A stretch of 64,000 nt of DNA from Marinobacter salinisoli (GTDB taxonomy: Bacteria > Pseudomonadota > Gammaproteobacteria > Pseudomonadales > Oleiphilaceae), in NCBI RefSeq assembly GCF_017301335.1, contig NZ_CP071247.1:1178001-1242000 (forward strand), in the 5' to 3' direction. Position 1 is the first letter of the stretch. Every line of letters begins with the position of its first letter. Below, one piece after another: positions 55,854 to 64,000 of this stretch. The translations under genes and the position numbers were made by a program. Below the pieces are notes generated by a model. The model saw only the letters and a program-made list of their open reading frames with translations, did not search any database and had not been told where the DNA came from.

Positions 55854-57266
55854 ATGACGGATCAGAAAAAATCTGAACAGAGCACAACCTCCGAAAAACC
55901 CTGGGGTGGACGTTTCAGCGAGCCCACCGATGCCTTTGTTGAGCGTTTTACCGCTTCGGTCGGCTTTGATCAGCGTCTGTACCACCATGACATCACCGGC
56001 TCCATTGCCCACGCCACCATGCTGGCCGCGGTGGGCGTGCTTACTGAGCAGGAACGGGACACCATTATCGACGGCCTGAAGGCTGTGAAGTCAGACATCG
56101 AGTCGGGTGCCTTCGAGTGGTCTGTCAGCCTGGAAGACGTTCATATGAACATCGAAGCCCGCCTGACTGACCGGATCGGTATCACGGGTAAGAAACTGCA
56201 TACCGGGCGCAGCCGGAATGACCAGGTTGCCACCGATATCCGTTTGTACCTGCGGGATGAGATCGATGTGATTGCTGAAGAACTCAATCGCCTGCAGGCC
56301 GGTTTGCTGGATCTGGCCGAGCGCGAGGCGGACACCATCATGCCCGGTTTTACCCACCTGCAAACCGCCCAGCCGGTGACGTTCGGGCACCATCTGCTGG
56401 CGTGGTACGAAATGCTGGTACGCGACGCCGATCGCCTGCAGGACTGCCGCAAGCGGGTGAACGTGATGCCCCTGGGCGCGGCCGCCCTGGCCGGCACCAC
56501 TTACCCGATCGACCGAAACATGACTGCCGAGCTGCTGGGGTTTGATCGCCCGACTGAGAACTCGCTGGATTCGGTCAGTGACCGGGATTTTGCCATCGAG
56601 TTCTGCAGCTTCGCGTCACTGCTGATGACCCATCTGTCCCGCTTCAGTGAAGAGCTGGTGCTGTGGACGTCGGCCCAGTTCGACTTCATCGATCTGCCGG
56701 ACCGGTTCTGCACAGGGTCGTCGATCATGCCGCAGAAGAAGAACCCGGATGTGCCTGAGCTGGTGCGGGGCAAGACGGGTCGGGTGAACGGTCACCTGAT
56801 CAGCCTGCTCACCCTGATGAAAAGCCAGCCGCTGGCCTACAACAAGGACAATCAGGAAGACAAGGAGCCGCTGTTTGACACCGTCGATACCATCAAGGGC
56901 TGCCTGAAGGCCTACGCCGATATGGTGCCGGCGATTCGCGCCAAGGCAGACAACATGCGCGTCGCCGCCAAACGGGGCTTCTCAACGGCCACCGATTTGG
57001 CGGATTACCTGGTGAAGCAAGGGGTTGCGTTCCGGGATGCCCATGAAATTGTCGGCAAGTCCGTCGCGTTCGGCGTGGCCGAGGGGCGTGACCTGTCTGA
57101 CATGACTCTGGAAGAGCTGCGTCAGTTCTCCGATGTCATTGGTGAAGATGTGTTCGATGTACTGACTCTGGAAGGTTCGGTGCAGGCGCGGAACCATCTG
57201 GGCGGGACTGCTCCGGATCAGGTGCGGGCGGCCGTGGCGCGTGCCCGCACTCAGCTGACGGGCTGA
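55854..57266 (+). CDS. argH: Argininosuccinate lyase (ArgH)
   Basis: 470 residues. The catalytic signature [16 protein letters not shown] is present, as are the N-terminal [20 protein letters not shown] and [16 protein letters not shown]. It splits argininosuccinate into arginine and fumarate. AGGAAA lies eight bases upstream of the ATG. A TATACT –10-like element at 55778–55783 is a candidate promoter. Divergent from algZ, as in Pseudomonas. Confidence 0.96.
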   Translation: MTDQKKSEQSTTSEKPWGGRFSEPTDAFVERFTASVGFDQRLYHHDITGSIAHATMLAAVGVLTEQERDTIIDGLKAVKSDIESGAFEWSVSLEDVHMNIEARLTDRIGITGKKLHTGRSRNDQVATDIRLYLRDEIDVIAEELNRLQAGLLDLAEREADTIMPGFTHLQTAQPVTFGHHLLAWYEMLVRDADRLQDCRKRVNVMPLGAAALAGTTYPIDRNMTAELLGFDRPTENSLDSVSDRDFAIEFCSFASLLMTHLSRFSEELVLWTSAQFDFIDLPDRFCTGSSIMPQKKNPDVPELVRGKTGRVNGHLISLLTLMKSQPLAYNKDNQEDKEPLFDTVDTIKGCLKAYADMVPAIRAKADNMRVAAKRGFSTATDLADYLVKQGVAFRDAHEIVGKSVAFGVAEGRDLSDMTLEELRQFSDVIGEDVFDVLTLEGSVQARNHLGGTAPDQVRAAVARARTQLTG

Positions 57267-57291
57267 CGCGCCATCACTGCCGGGCGCCTGG

Positions 57292-59736
57292 CTAACCGCC
57301 GATTCGCCCGGTAGTGAGCTGAACCGCCGCCGGCGTCAGCTCGGATAGCGGCCGGGGGAGGGACAGCTTGAATCCCTGGCCGTAATGGATGCCCAAGGTG
57401 CGCACCTTGCGCAGGGTGTCCTCGTTCTCGATAAAGGTTGCGACGGTCACTTTGCCTGCCGCTTCCGCAATCCGGTGCAGGGCTTCGACCATCACCTGTT
57501 GCACCGGATCATCCTCCAGATGCTCCATCATCCGTCGATCCAGCTTGATGATATCCACCGGCAACCTGGCCGCCAGGCGATAGCTCTCAATCGAGGCGCC
57601 GGCACCGTCCAATGCGACTCGACAGCCGACCCGATGCAGGGCATCACACAGCACCGAGACGTCATCCGGATACTGGGTGGCGTGGGCTTCGCGAATTTCA
57701 AAGCAGAAGCTTTCCGAATCAAAGCTTGAGTCACTCAGCAGGCTTTCCACAAAGTCCGCAAAGGTGTCATCGAGCACGCTCGCCAACGACAGGTTGAAGC
57801 CGCAGTACTTGAGTCGGGGTTCCAGCAGGGGCTGCTCATTCAGCCAGGCGAAGGTCTGCCGGATCACCTGGCGGTCCAGGCGCTTGGCCAGATCAAAGCG
57901 TTCGGCGATGGGCAGGAACTGGTCCGGTCGCAACGCATTCTGGGTTGCCTTGTCACCGGGAACGCGGGCCAGGATTTCAATGTGGTCGCCCCAGGTGGCG
58001 CTGGCGACGGGCTTGAAGGATTGGTATTCGAGGATCAGCCGGTTGTTGTCCAGAGCCTCCCGGATCTGGTCAACCTGGTCAGACACCTGGCTGTCGTCGA
58101 CATGCTCGCCCACGGCATGGGCGGCATGAATACGGTTGCGGCCGGAAATCTTGGCAACGTGGCACAGGTCTGCCGCCTGGCTCAGCAACAGCTCGGGATC
58201 GCTCGGGACATCGCTGTCCATGATCAACAGGCCACCGGAGGCGGTGGTCTGCAGGCTTTCACCCTGCCACTGGAAGACGAATTCAGAGATGGACGCAAGG
58301 ATGCTGTCGGCAATCTTCCTGGCTCGTGTTTCCGGACAATTTTCAATCAGCAGGGCAAAGGTATCGCCGGACAGGCGGGACAAGGCATCCCGCTGGCGAA
58401 CCCGGACGCCCAGATTGCCGGCCAGTTCCCGCAGGTAGCGATCGCAGGTTCCGCTGCCGGTCAGGTCGTTGAAGCGTTCGAATTTGTCGAGATCGAGGTA
58501 CAGCAGGCTGTCGCAGGATTCCCGATGGGTTTTTTGTTCCAGTGTTCTCAGCAAGCTGGCGATAAAGGCGCGCCGGTTCATCAGGCCGGTGACCGGGTCG
58601 TGGCGAATGCGGTAGTCACTGCTGGCACTGTGGCTGACGCGCTGGGTGATGTCGCGGGCCACATGCACCGCGCCGGTGGTTTCGCCCTGATCATTGGTCA
58701 GGCGCTGGTAGTGGAACTCGTACACCGGTAGTTCCCTGTTCTGCTGCGCCAGGGGCATTTCCACCACGAAGCTGTCCCGCTCCAGGGCCCGCTGCCATAG
58801 CCGTTCGATCAAGCGTCGCTCATTGGGGTAGTCGTGCAGCAGCGCCTTCAGGTTGTCGCCGGCTTTTGGCCGGGCGTTGAAAATGGTCTCGAACTGCTGG
58901 ACGAACGCATGGTTGCAGTGCAGCAGGTTGAGCTCCCGGTCCACCGCCGCCACCAGATCCGGGGTGGCGGCGGTGGTGGCGGCCAGAATCCGGTTGGCGT
59001 CACGGCGGGCCTGGTCCCGTTGCATCTCGCGGGTCTGGTCAACAATGGTGCCGCCGACCCGGTTGGCGCGATCCGCCAGCTTCAGCGCGCGGCCGGTGAT
59101 GGTCACCCTGCGCACATTCTGCCGGGAGGTCAGGATGTCCAGCTGCAGCGAAAACGGTTGCCCGGTACGGAGGCAGCGGCGAAACATTGCTCGCACCCGG
59201 GACTGACCGGTCTGGCAGTAGAAAAGCGCCTGTTCGGGGGTGATCTCGGTATCCGTGCGCAGTTCCAGAAGGCGGTACAGGCCATCGGTCCAGGTCATTT
59301 CATTGCTCTGGGTGTCGAGCTCCCAGATCCCGGCACTGGCGGTGTCCTCGGCCAGTTTCAGCAGTCGGGGGTCGGTCGCGCCGATGTCGCGGTGGGAAAT
59401 GGTCGCTGAAGCTGCGGTGTCCGAGTCGCGCATGCTCAGGCGCATGCTGAGGCTGGCGGTGAAGAAAAAGCCTTCTTTGTGCCGGAAGGTCACCAGCACC
59501 TTGTGACCGCGCTCGATCCGGTTCCAGTTGGCGGGTACGAAAGGGTCGTCCTGTCGCGATGCCAGTATGCCGTGGACCGACTGCCCCTGCAGTTCTCGGG
59601 GCTCATAACCCAGTACCGCTTCGACGTAGCGGTCGGCGAACAGAACCGTACCTTCATCGTCGATGCGCAGCAGGGTACTGCGGTCGGAAGTCTGTGGCTG
59701 ATCAGCACGGTAGCGACGAATGACGAACTCTTTCAC
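57292..59736 (-). CDS. PAS–GGDEF–EAL protein with degenerate catalytic motifs
   Basis: 814 residues from GTG 59736, no membrane helix. The N-terminal half has about three PAS-type sensor regions. The GGDEF domain carries S456-G-D-T-F instead of GG(D/E)EF, so cyclase activity is unlikely. The EAL domain keeps E587-I-L but has D710-G in place of the DD pair that helps bind metal in active phosphodiesterases, and the usual AEGVE motif reads as FIENE. Both enzymatic sites may be non-functional. Such proteins often act as c-di-GMP or partner-binding scaffolds. Which signal the PAS domains read is unknown. Confidence 0.88.
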   Translation of the reverse strand: MKEFVIRRYRADQPQTSDRSTLLRIDDEGTVLFADRYVEAVLGYEPRELQGQSVHGILASRQDDPFVPANWNRIERGHKVLVTFRHKEGFFFTASLSMRLSMRDSDTAASATISHRDIGATDPRLLKLAEDTASAGIWELDTQSNEMTWTDGLYRLLELRTDTEITPEQALFYCQTGQSRVRAMFRRCLRTGQPFSLQLDILTSRQNVRRVTITGRALKLADRANRVGGTIVDQTREMQRDQARRDANRILAATTAATPDLVAAVDRELNLLHCNHAFVQQFETIFNARPKAGDNLKALLHDYPNERRLIERLWQRALERDSFVVEMPLAQQNRELPVYEFHYQRLTNDQGETTGAVHVARDITQRVSHSASSDYRIRHDPVTGLMNRRAFIASLLRTLEQKTHRESCDSLLYLDLDKFERFNDLTGSGTCDRYLRELAGNLGVRVRQRDALSRLSGDTFALLIENCPETRARKIADSILASISEFVFQWQGESLQTTASGGLLIMDSDVPSDPELLLSQAADLCHVAKISGRNRIHAAHAVGEHVDDSQVSDQVDQIREALDNNRLILEYQSFKPVASATWGDHIEILARVPGDKATQNALRPDQFLPIAERFDLAKRLDRQVIRQTFAWLNEQPLLEPRLKYCGFNLSLASVLDDTFADFVESLLSDSSFDSESFCFEIREAHATQYPDDVSVLCDALHRVGCRVALDGAGASIESYRLAARLPVDIIKLDRRMMEHLEDDPVQQVMVEALHRIAEAAGKVTVATFIENEDTLRKVRTLGIHYGQGFKLSLPRPLSELTPAAVQLTTGRIGG

Positions 59737-59884
59737 GACGGATGAGCCTCGGTAATCTTGGGAACGGGGTGCCGGAGATCCGGAACGCGTGACAACGTAC
59801 TTTTATTTTTCTGCCGGTTTTGCCACGATGCAGCCCACATAATACTGATCCTGACGCCGAAAAGAACCTCTCCCAGGAGCCGCC

Positions 59885-62737
59885 TTGACTGCCCACGTTG
59901 CCCCGATCACTCTCGATTTCGACGAGGGGATTGACCGCAAGACTCTGCGGCGCCTGCGGGACCGGTTCCTGGCTCTGAACGCACAGCGCTGGGAACGGGC
60001 CCGGTCGTCGCTGACCTATCGCCAGCAGATCGTGCTCGAGATCCTGCCGCTGGTATTCCATGTTAATCATCCCTCTTTGCCCGGTTACCTCGACCGTGAC
60101 TGTCCGTTTGGGCTGAGCGGCTACCAACCGTCATCCGATACCTTGAACGCCGCCCGCCGCCTGGCTCGCACTTTCAGCCTGCGGGATGAGGGCAAGCGCA
60201 AGCCCGATCTGGACGCGCTGTTTCTGATGGGCAGTCCCGGCTCACTCGGCCACTCGGTGGCCAGCGATCTGGATGTCTGGCTTTGCCACCGCGCCGACCT
60301 GTCGGAGCGGGGTGTTGTCTGCCTGGAGCGAAAGGCCGAACAACTGTCCCGGTGGGCCGCCTCTCTGGGGGTTGAGCTGCATGTCTTCGTGTTCAGTGCC
60401 GACGATTGGCGTGCCGGCCGGCAGCGGGCGGAGGTGAAAGGGGAGAATTGCGGCAGCGCGCAGCATTATCTGCTGCTGGATGAGTTCTACCGCACTGCGA
60501 TTCACCTGGGTGGCAAGTACCCGATGTGGTGGCTGATTCCGCCTGAGCAGGAGGCCCGTTACGATGACCGCATGCGCCAGCTGGTGGATTGCCGGTTCGT
60601 GAAGGGGAACGACTACATTGATTTCGGCCCGGTGCCGTCGGTGCCCGAGGGCGAGTTCCTTGGGGCGGGCGTGTGGCAGCTTTACAAGGGTATCGACGCG
60701 CCCTGGAAATCGCTTCTCAAGTTGCTGCTGATTGAGTGCTACGCCCAGACGCGCCACTGGCCGTTGCTGTCAGGGGTATTCAAGCAGGCCGTCTTTGCGG
60801 GTGAGTCCAGTGCCGATGTCCTGGACCCCTACGTTCAGCTTTACCAGCGCCTGGAAACCTGGCTCAACGACAGTAATGCGCCGGAAAGGCTCGATCTGGT
60901 GCGCCGTAGCCTGTATCTGAAGGCCGGCCTGCCGCTGACGCGGGCAGAGGCGTCGGCGGACCAGTGGCGGGTTCGCTTGCTGGGTGATCTGATCGCCCGA
61001 TGGCAATGGTCCGAGGCCATTCTGGTGGAACTGGATAATCGCCACGCCTGGCGGGCCGAGGACGTGATCCGGATTCGCCGGACCATCGTGGCCGAACTGT
61101 CCCACAGTTACCGGCTGCTGTCGCGCCTGGCCCGGGAACACGGCGCTGAGGTGTCGATCAGTGAACACGATATCAACTTGCTGGGGCGCAAGCTGTACGC
61201 GGCGTTTCAGCGCAAGGCGGGCAAGGTCGAACCGATCAACCCGGGGCTGGTGCCGTCACTGACGGAGGAAAACCTGTCGTTTCATCACCAGTCCTATCAG
61301 GGCGGCGGTGATGGCTGGCAGCTGTACCGGGACCTGGAAGATCCCACCGATGCCTTCTGGCAACCGGTTATCCGTCGTTCCGGGCACCTGGCTGAGCTGA
61401 TGCTCTGGTGTTACTGCAACGGCCTGCTGAACCGCTCCACGCGCCTGAATGTCCGCGCCGGGCGGACGGTTGCCTCGGTGAGTGAATTGCGGGAGATGCT
61501 GGATGCGCTGACCGAATTCCTGCCGTTTCCGATTGCCCCGGCCGGCCGGGATGCGTTGTCCGAGAGTCTGCATCCGCTGCGCCACCTGTTGTTGGTGAAC
61601 GTGGGTGTTGATCCCCAGTCCCGCCTGACCGAAAAAGGACTGCACAAACTCAGTGCCCGGCACGACTCGCTGGGGTTCAGCGGTGGTCGGGAAAACCTGG
61701 TGGTGACCATCGATCAGATCACCTTCAACAGCTGGCACGAGGTGAGCCTTCAGCACTACGCCACCGGGGATACCCTGGTGCAGTGCCTGAAGAATGTTCT
61801 GGCCTCCGTTGCGGCCAGCCCTGCTCGGGTTCCCGACATTCGGGTGCATGCCCACAACCGTGGACACGGCGCCGCAATTGCCCGTCGGGTGCAAGAGCTG
61901 TTCGATGACGTGCTGAATCATTTTTTTGCGGGCGACAGCGGGCCCCACCCGTTGCGTTACGTGATCGAAATGGACCGGCGCTACTTCCTGCTTCAATTCC
62001 ACGGGGCTGAGCCGGGCTTCGTCGCGCTCGATAGCTTTGCAGATCTGCTGGAACATCTGACCTTGCCCCAGGCCCGGTTCCTGCCGGTGGTGTTCGACCG
62101 CTGCGCAATCCCGGAGGATCCGGCGTTACGCGCGGTTTGCCAGGCCAGCGAACCGGATAATGTTCAGGTGTTCTTCTGGCTTCGAGGGCAGCGTGCGCGA
62201 ATCTGGGTGGTGGATGAAGTCGGTTCGTTGTCCTGTTGGGAACAGCCGCTGGGTGACCGCCGTTACCTGCTGGTGCCCCTGATGCGATTCCTGGAAAATG
62301 TGCTGGAACGCCGAATGCTCAGGCAGGGCTATTCGTCCATTACTTCGTCGTCAGTTCAGTGTCGGGAGGTGGTGCTGCGCCACGGCCAATGGTCCACGGT
62401 AAGGTGTAAAGACTCCGGCCATACCGCCCCGCCACCTGGCCTGGAAGTGCAGGCGGTGGGCGTGCAGGAGGGGGACGGCCCCGTCCGTTTCGATCTGTTT
62501 TGCGGCAATCAGGAGTTTACGGTCCAGGAGCATGGCGACCAGTTAATTCCGGCCGTCGCTCAGTTTATCCGGTCGCAGAGGCGGGCTGGCGCTGACTACC
62601 CGGTCTACCTGACCGATGTTCATCTGCCCAACGATCTGGCACCGGAGGCCTATCAGCAGGATATCCAGACCAGCCAGTACCTGTACTATCGCTCGGCACT
62701 GGAGCGCTTGCTGAACCAGGCGCTGGAGGCGTCGTGA
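59885..62737 (+). CDS. cyaA: Class I adenylate cyclase (CyaA)
   Basis: 950 residues, slightly longer than E. coli CyaA (848). The nucleotidyltransferase core is visible as G116-S-P-G-S with the metal-binding pair D128 and D130 in SDLDVW. The C-terminal half is the regulatory region. Makes cyclic AMP for CRP/Vfr. The start is TTG 59885 with AGGAG six bases upstream; E. coli cyaA also starts at TTG, which limits its translation. It is divergent from the GGDEF–EAL gene. Confidence 0.94.
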   Translation: MTAHVAPITLDFDEGIDRKTLRRLRDRFLALNAQRWERARSSLTYRQQIVLEILPLVFHVNHPSLPGYLDRDCPFGLSGYQPSSDTLNAARRLARTFSLRDEGKRKPDLDALFLMGSPGSLGHSVASDLDVWLCHRADLSERGVVCLERKAEQLSRWAASLGVELHVFVFSADDWRAGRQRAEVKGENCGSAQHYLLLDEFYRTAIHLGGKYPMWWLIPPEQEARYDDRMRQLVDCRFVKGNDYIDFGPVPSVPEGEFLGAGVWQLYKGIDAPWKSLLKLLLIECYAQTRHWPLLSGVFKQAVFAGESSADVLDPYVQLYQRLETWLNDSNAPERLDLVRRSLYLKAGLPLTRAEASADQWRVRLLGDLIARWQWSEAILVELDNRHAWRAEDVIRIRRTIVAELSHSYRLLSRLAREHGAEVSISEHDINLLGRKLYAAFQRKAGKVEPINPGLVPSLTEENLSFHHQSYQGGGDGWQLYRDLEDPTDAFWQPVIRRSGHLAELMLWCYCNGLLNRSTRLNVRAGRTVASVSELREMLDALTEFLPFPIAPAGRDALSESLHPLRHLLLVNVGVDPQSRLTEKGLHKLSARHDSLGFSGGRENLVVTIDQITFNSWHEVSLQHYATGDTLVQCLKNVLASVAASPARVPDIRVHAHNRGHGAAIARRVQELFDDVLNHFFAGDSGPHPLRYVIEMDRRYFLLQFHGAEPGFVALDSFADLLEHLTLPQARFLPVVFDRCAIPEDPALRAVCQASEPDNVQVFFWLRGQRARIWVVDEVGSLSCWEQPLGDRRYLLVPLMRFLENVLERRMLRQGYSSITSSSVQCREVVLRHGQWSTVRCKDSGHTAPPPGLEVQAVGVQEGDGPVRFDLFCGNQEFTVQEHGDQLIPAVAQFIRSQRRAGADYPVYLTDVHLPNDLAPEAYQQDIQTSQYLYYRSALERLLNQALEAS

Positions 62738-62805
62738 TCGTGTCCTCGCCGGGCAGGTTGCGTCTCGGGTATACTCAGGCCAAAACACATGTAGAGGTTG
62801 CAGGA

Positions 62806-62970
62806 ATGCGCGCCATAACGCTTTTATTGGCCAGCCTGAGTCTGATGCCGGTGCTTCAGGGGTGCGGACAGAAAGGCGATCTGTATCTGCCGGAGCCGGA
62901 CGCATCCAGTCGTTCCGAAGCTCCGGCCGATGGCCAGCCGGCGCGTGAAGACGACGACACTGACCAGTAG
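62806..62970 (+). CDS. lptM: LptM (YifL)-type small lipoprotein
   Basis: 54 residues from ATG 62806. Lipoprotein signal with lipobox ending LQGC and the family motif GCGQKGDLYLPE after the lipidated cysteine; the tail is acidic. LptM/YifL helps the LptD–LptE complex mature in the outer membrane. Its place just before lysA is conserved in Pseudomonas (lppL) and E. coli (yifL). A frame starting earlier, at 62734, is not lipoprotein-like. A TATACT at 62770–62775 is a possible –10. Confidence 0.9.
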   Translation: MRAITLLLASLSLMPVLQGCGQKGDLYLPEPDASSRSEAPADGQPAREDDDTDQ

Positions 62971-63009
62971 TCGGTCTGCTCTGTGCCCGTTTGACGATTT
63001 AGGGAAACC

Positions 63010-64000
63010 ATGGACCACTTCAATTACCGCAACGGCGAGCTGTTTGCCGAGGACGTGCCCGTCTCCGAGATTGCTGAGCGTTTTGGTACGCCGGCCTATG
63101 TTTATTCACGGGCGACGCTGGAGCGTCATTACCGGGCCTATGACGATGCCATGAGTGGCTTGCCTCATCTGGTGTGCTACGCGGTGAAAGCCAACAGCAA
63201 TCTGGCGGTGCTCAATGTCCTGGCCCGGCTGGGTGCGGGCTTCGATATCGTATCTGCCGGCGAGCTTGAGCGGGTGCTCAGGGCGGGCGGCACGGCATCC
63301 AAAGTGGTGTTTTCTGGCGTTGGCAAACAGGAATGGGAAATGCGTCGCGCCCTGGAGGCGGGCGTGCGCTGCTTTAACGTGGAATCCGACACCGAGCTGG
63401 ATCGCCTGAATGCGGTGGCCGGTGAGCTCGGCGTTCGCGCACCCGTTTCACTGCGGGTGAATCCGGATGTGGATGCGGGCACCCATCCGTACATTTCCAC
63501 CGGTCTGAAAGAAAACAAATTCGGCATTGATATCGCCGAGGCACCGGCGGTTTACGCCCGGGCCAGCCGTCTGCCAAACCTGAACATCATTGGTGTCGAC
63601 TGCCATATCGGGTCCCAGCTCACGTCCGTCGATCCATTCCTCGATGCCCTTGATCGGGTGGTGGAGCTGATCGATACCCTCGCCGAGCAAGGCATCACAA
63701 TTCGCCATTTGGACATGGGCGGCGGCCTGGGCGTCACCTACGATCAGGAGCATCCGCCACAGCCATCGGATTACGTGCGCGCCCTGGTCGAGCGTCTTGG
63801 AGACCGGCAGCTTGAACTGGTGGTTGAGCCTGGCCGCTCCATCGCCGCTAATGCGGGCATCCTGCTGACCCGGGTGGAAATCCTCAAATGCACCGAACAC
63901 AAGAATTTTGCCGTCATTGATGCGGCCATGAACGATCTGATCCGTCCGGCGCTCTACAGCGCCTGGCAGGCGATCGTGCCCGCCAAGCCCCGTCAGGATG
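63010..64000 (+). CDS. lysA: Diaminopimelate decarboxylase (LysA), N-terminal part, cut by window edge
   Basis: The frame starts at ATG 63010 and runs to the window end without a stop, giving 330 residues of a protein normally about 415 long. The PLP-binding lysine is K60 in CYAVKANSN. Further hallmarks are GAGFDIVSAGEL, the HIGSQ loop, and GGGLGVTY. It decarboxylates meso-diaminopimelate to lysine. It follows lptM by 39 bases, as in related species, so probably a shared transcript. Confidence 0.95.
   Translation, partial: MDHFNYRNGELFAEDVPVSEIAERFGTPAYVYSRATLERHYRAYDDAMSGLPHLVCYAVKANSNLAVLNVLARLGAGFDIVSAGELERVLRAGGTASKVVFSGVGKQEWEMRRALEAGVRCFNVESDTELDRLNAVAGELGVRAPVSLRVNPDVDAGTHPYISTGLKENKFGIDIAEAPAVYARASRLPNLNIIGVDCHIGSQLTSVDPFLDALDRVVELIDTLAEQGITIRHLDMGGGLGVTYDQEHPPQPSDYVRALVERLGDRQLELVVEPGRSIAANAGILLTRVEILKCTEHKNFAVIDAAMNDLIRPALYSAWQAIVPAKPRQD

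Overview
The window reads as an ordinary chromosomal segment of a GC-rich gammaproteobacterium. The gene order algR/algZ–hemC–hemD–hemX–hemY beside argH, then cyaA–lptM–lysA, together with Rsd/AlgQ, a Pseudomonas-type 71-residue RMF and class I CyaA, points to the Pseudomonadales/Alteromonadales side. A Marinobacter-like marine bacterium is my best guess; this is an inference from gene content and order, not a database result. I saw no prophage, insertion sequence, CRISPR array or rRNA.

Layout. (1) 1–9.9 kb: start of a PEP-CTERM-like secreted protein (cut by the window edge), a periplasmic di-haem peroxidase, a PQQ-dependent soluble aldose dehydrogenase with a small cytochrome c, and a convergent pqqABCDE operon ending in an S9 peptidase. 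Together these could make PQQ, use it for periplasmic sugar/aldehyde oxidation, and pass electrons to cytochrome c. pqqC appears frameshifted at its 3' end. (2) 10–19 kb: tRNA-Arg(CCG), yaeQ, a five-gene dipeptide ABC transporter, a HypT-like LysR regulator and PepQ. (3) 19–29.7 kb: Fur-regulated bfd and bfr, phosphomannomutase, outer-membrane phospholipase A with a coupled small membrane protein, cytochrome c5, Rep helicase, Tex, GshA. (4) 29.7–37.7 kb: RMF, orphan FliL-like protein, DsbB, Rsd/AlgQ, FKBP lipoprotein, two small unknowns, ABC-F protein, Ppx, thioredoxin.

(5) 37.7–45.3 kb is the most accessory-looking part and lies between trxA and rho, which are neighbours in many relatives. 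It holds a DUF4242 protein, a 1009-residue BTAD/AAA/TPR regulator, a divergent nitrilase, a GFA-family zinc protein, and a moaB–moeA–moaD–moaE operon. (6) 45.6–64 kb is conserved housekeeping: rho, ubiD, a ferredoxin-type flavin reductase, the hem cluster, algR/algZ, argH, a GGDEF–EAL protein with degenerate motifs in both domains, cyaA, lptM and the start of lysA.

The leading candidate for something under-described is the regulator–DUF4242–nitrilase–GFA module, whose divergent leader carries repeats and hairpins. The 3' end of pqqC, the S9 peptidase in the pqq operon and a probable CTG start for algZ also deserve checking.
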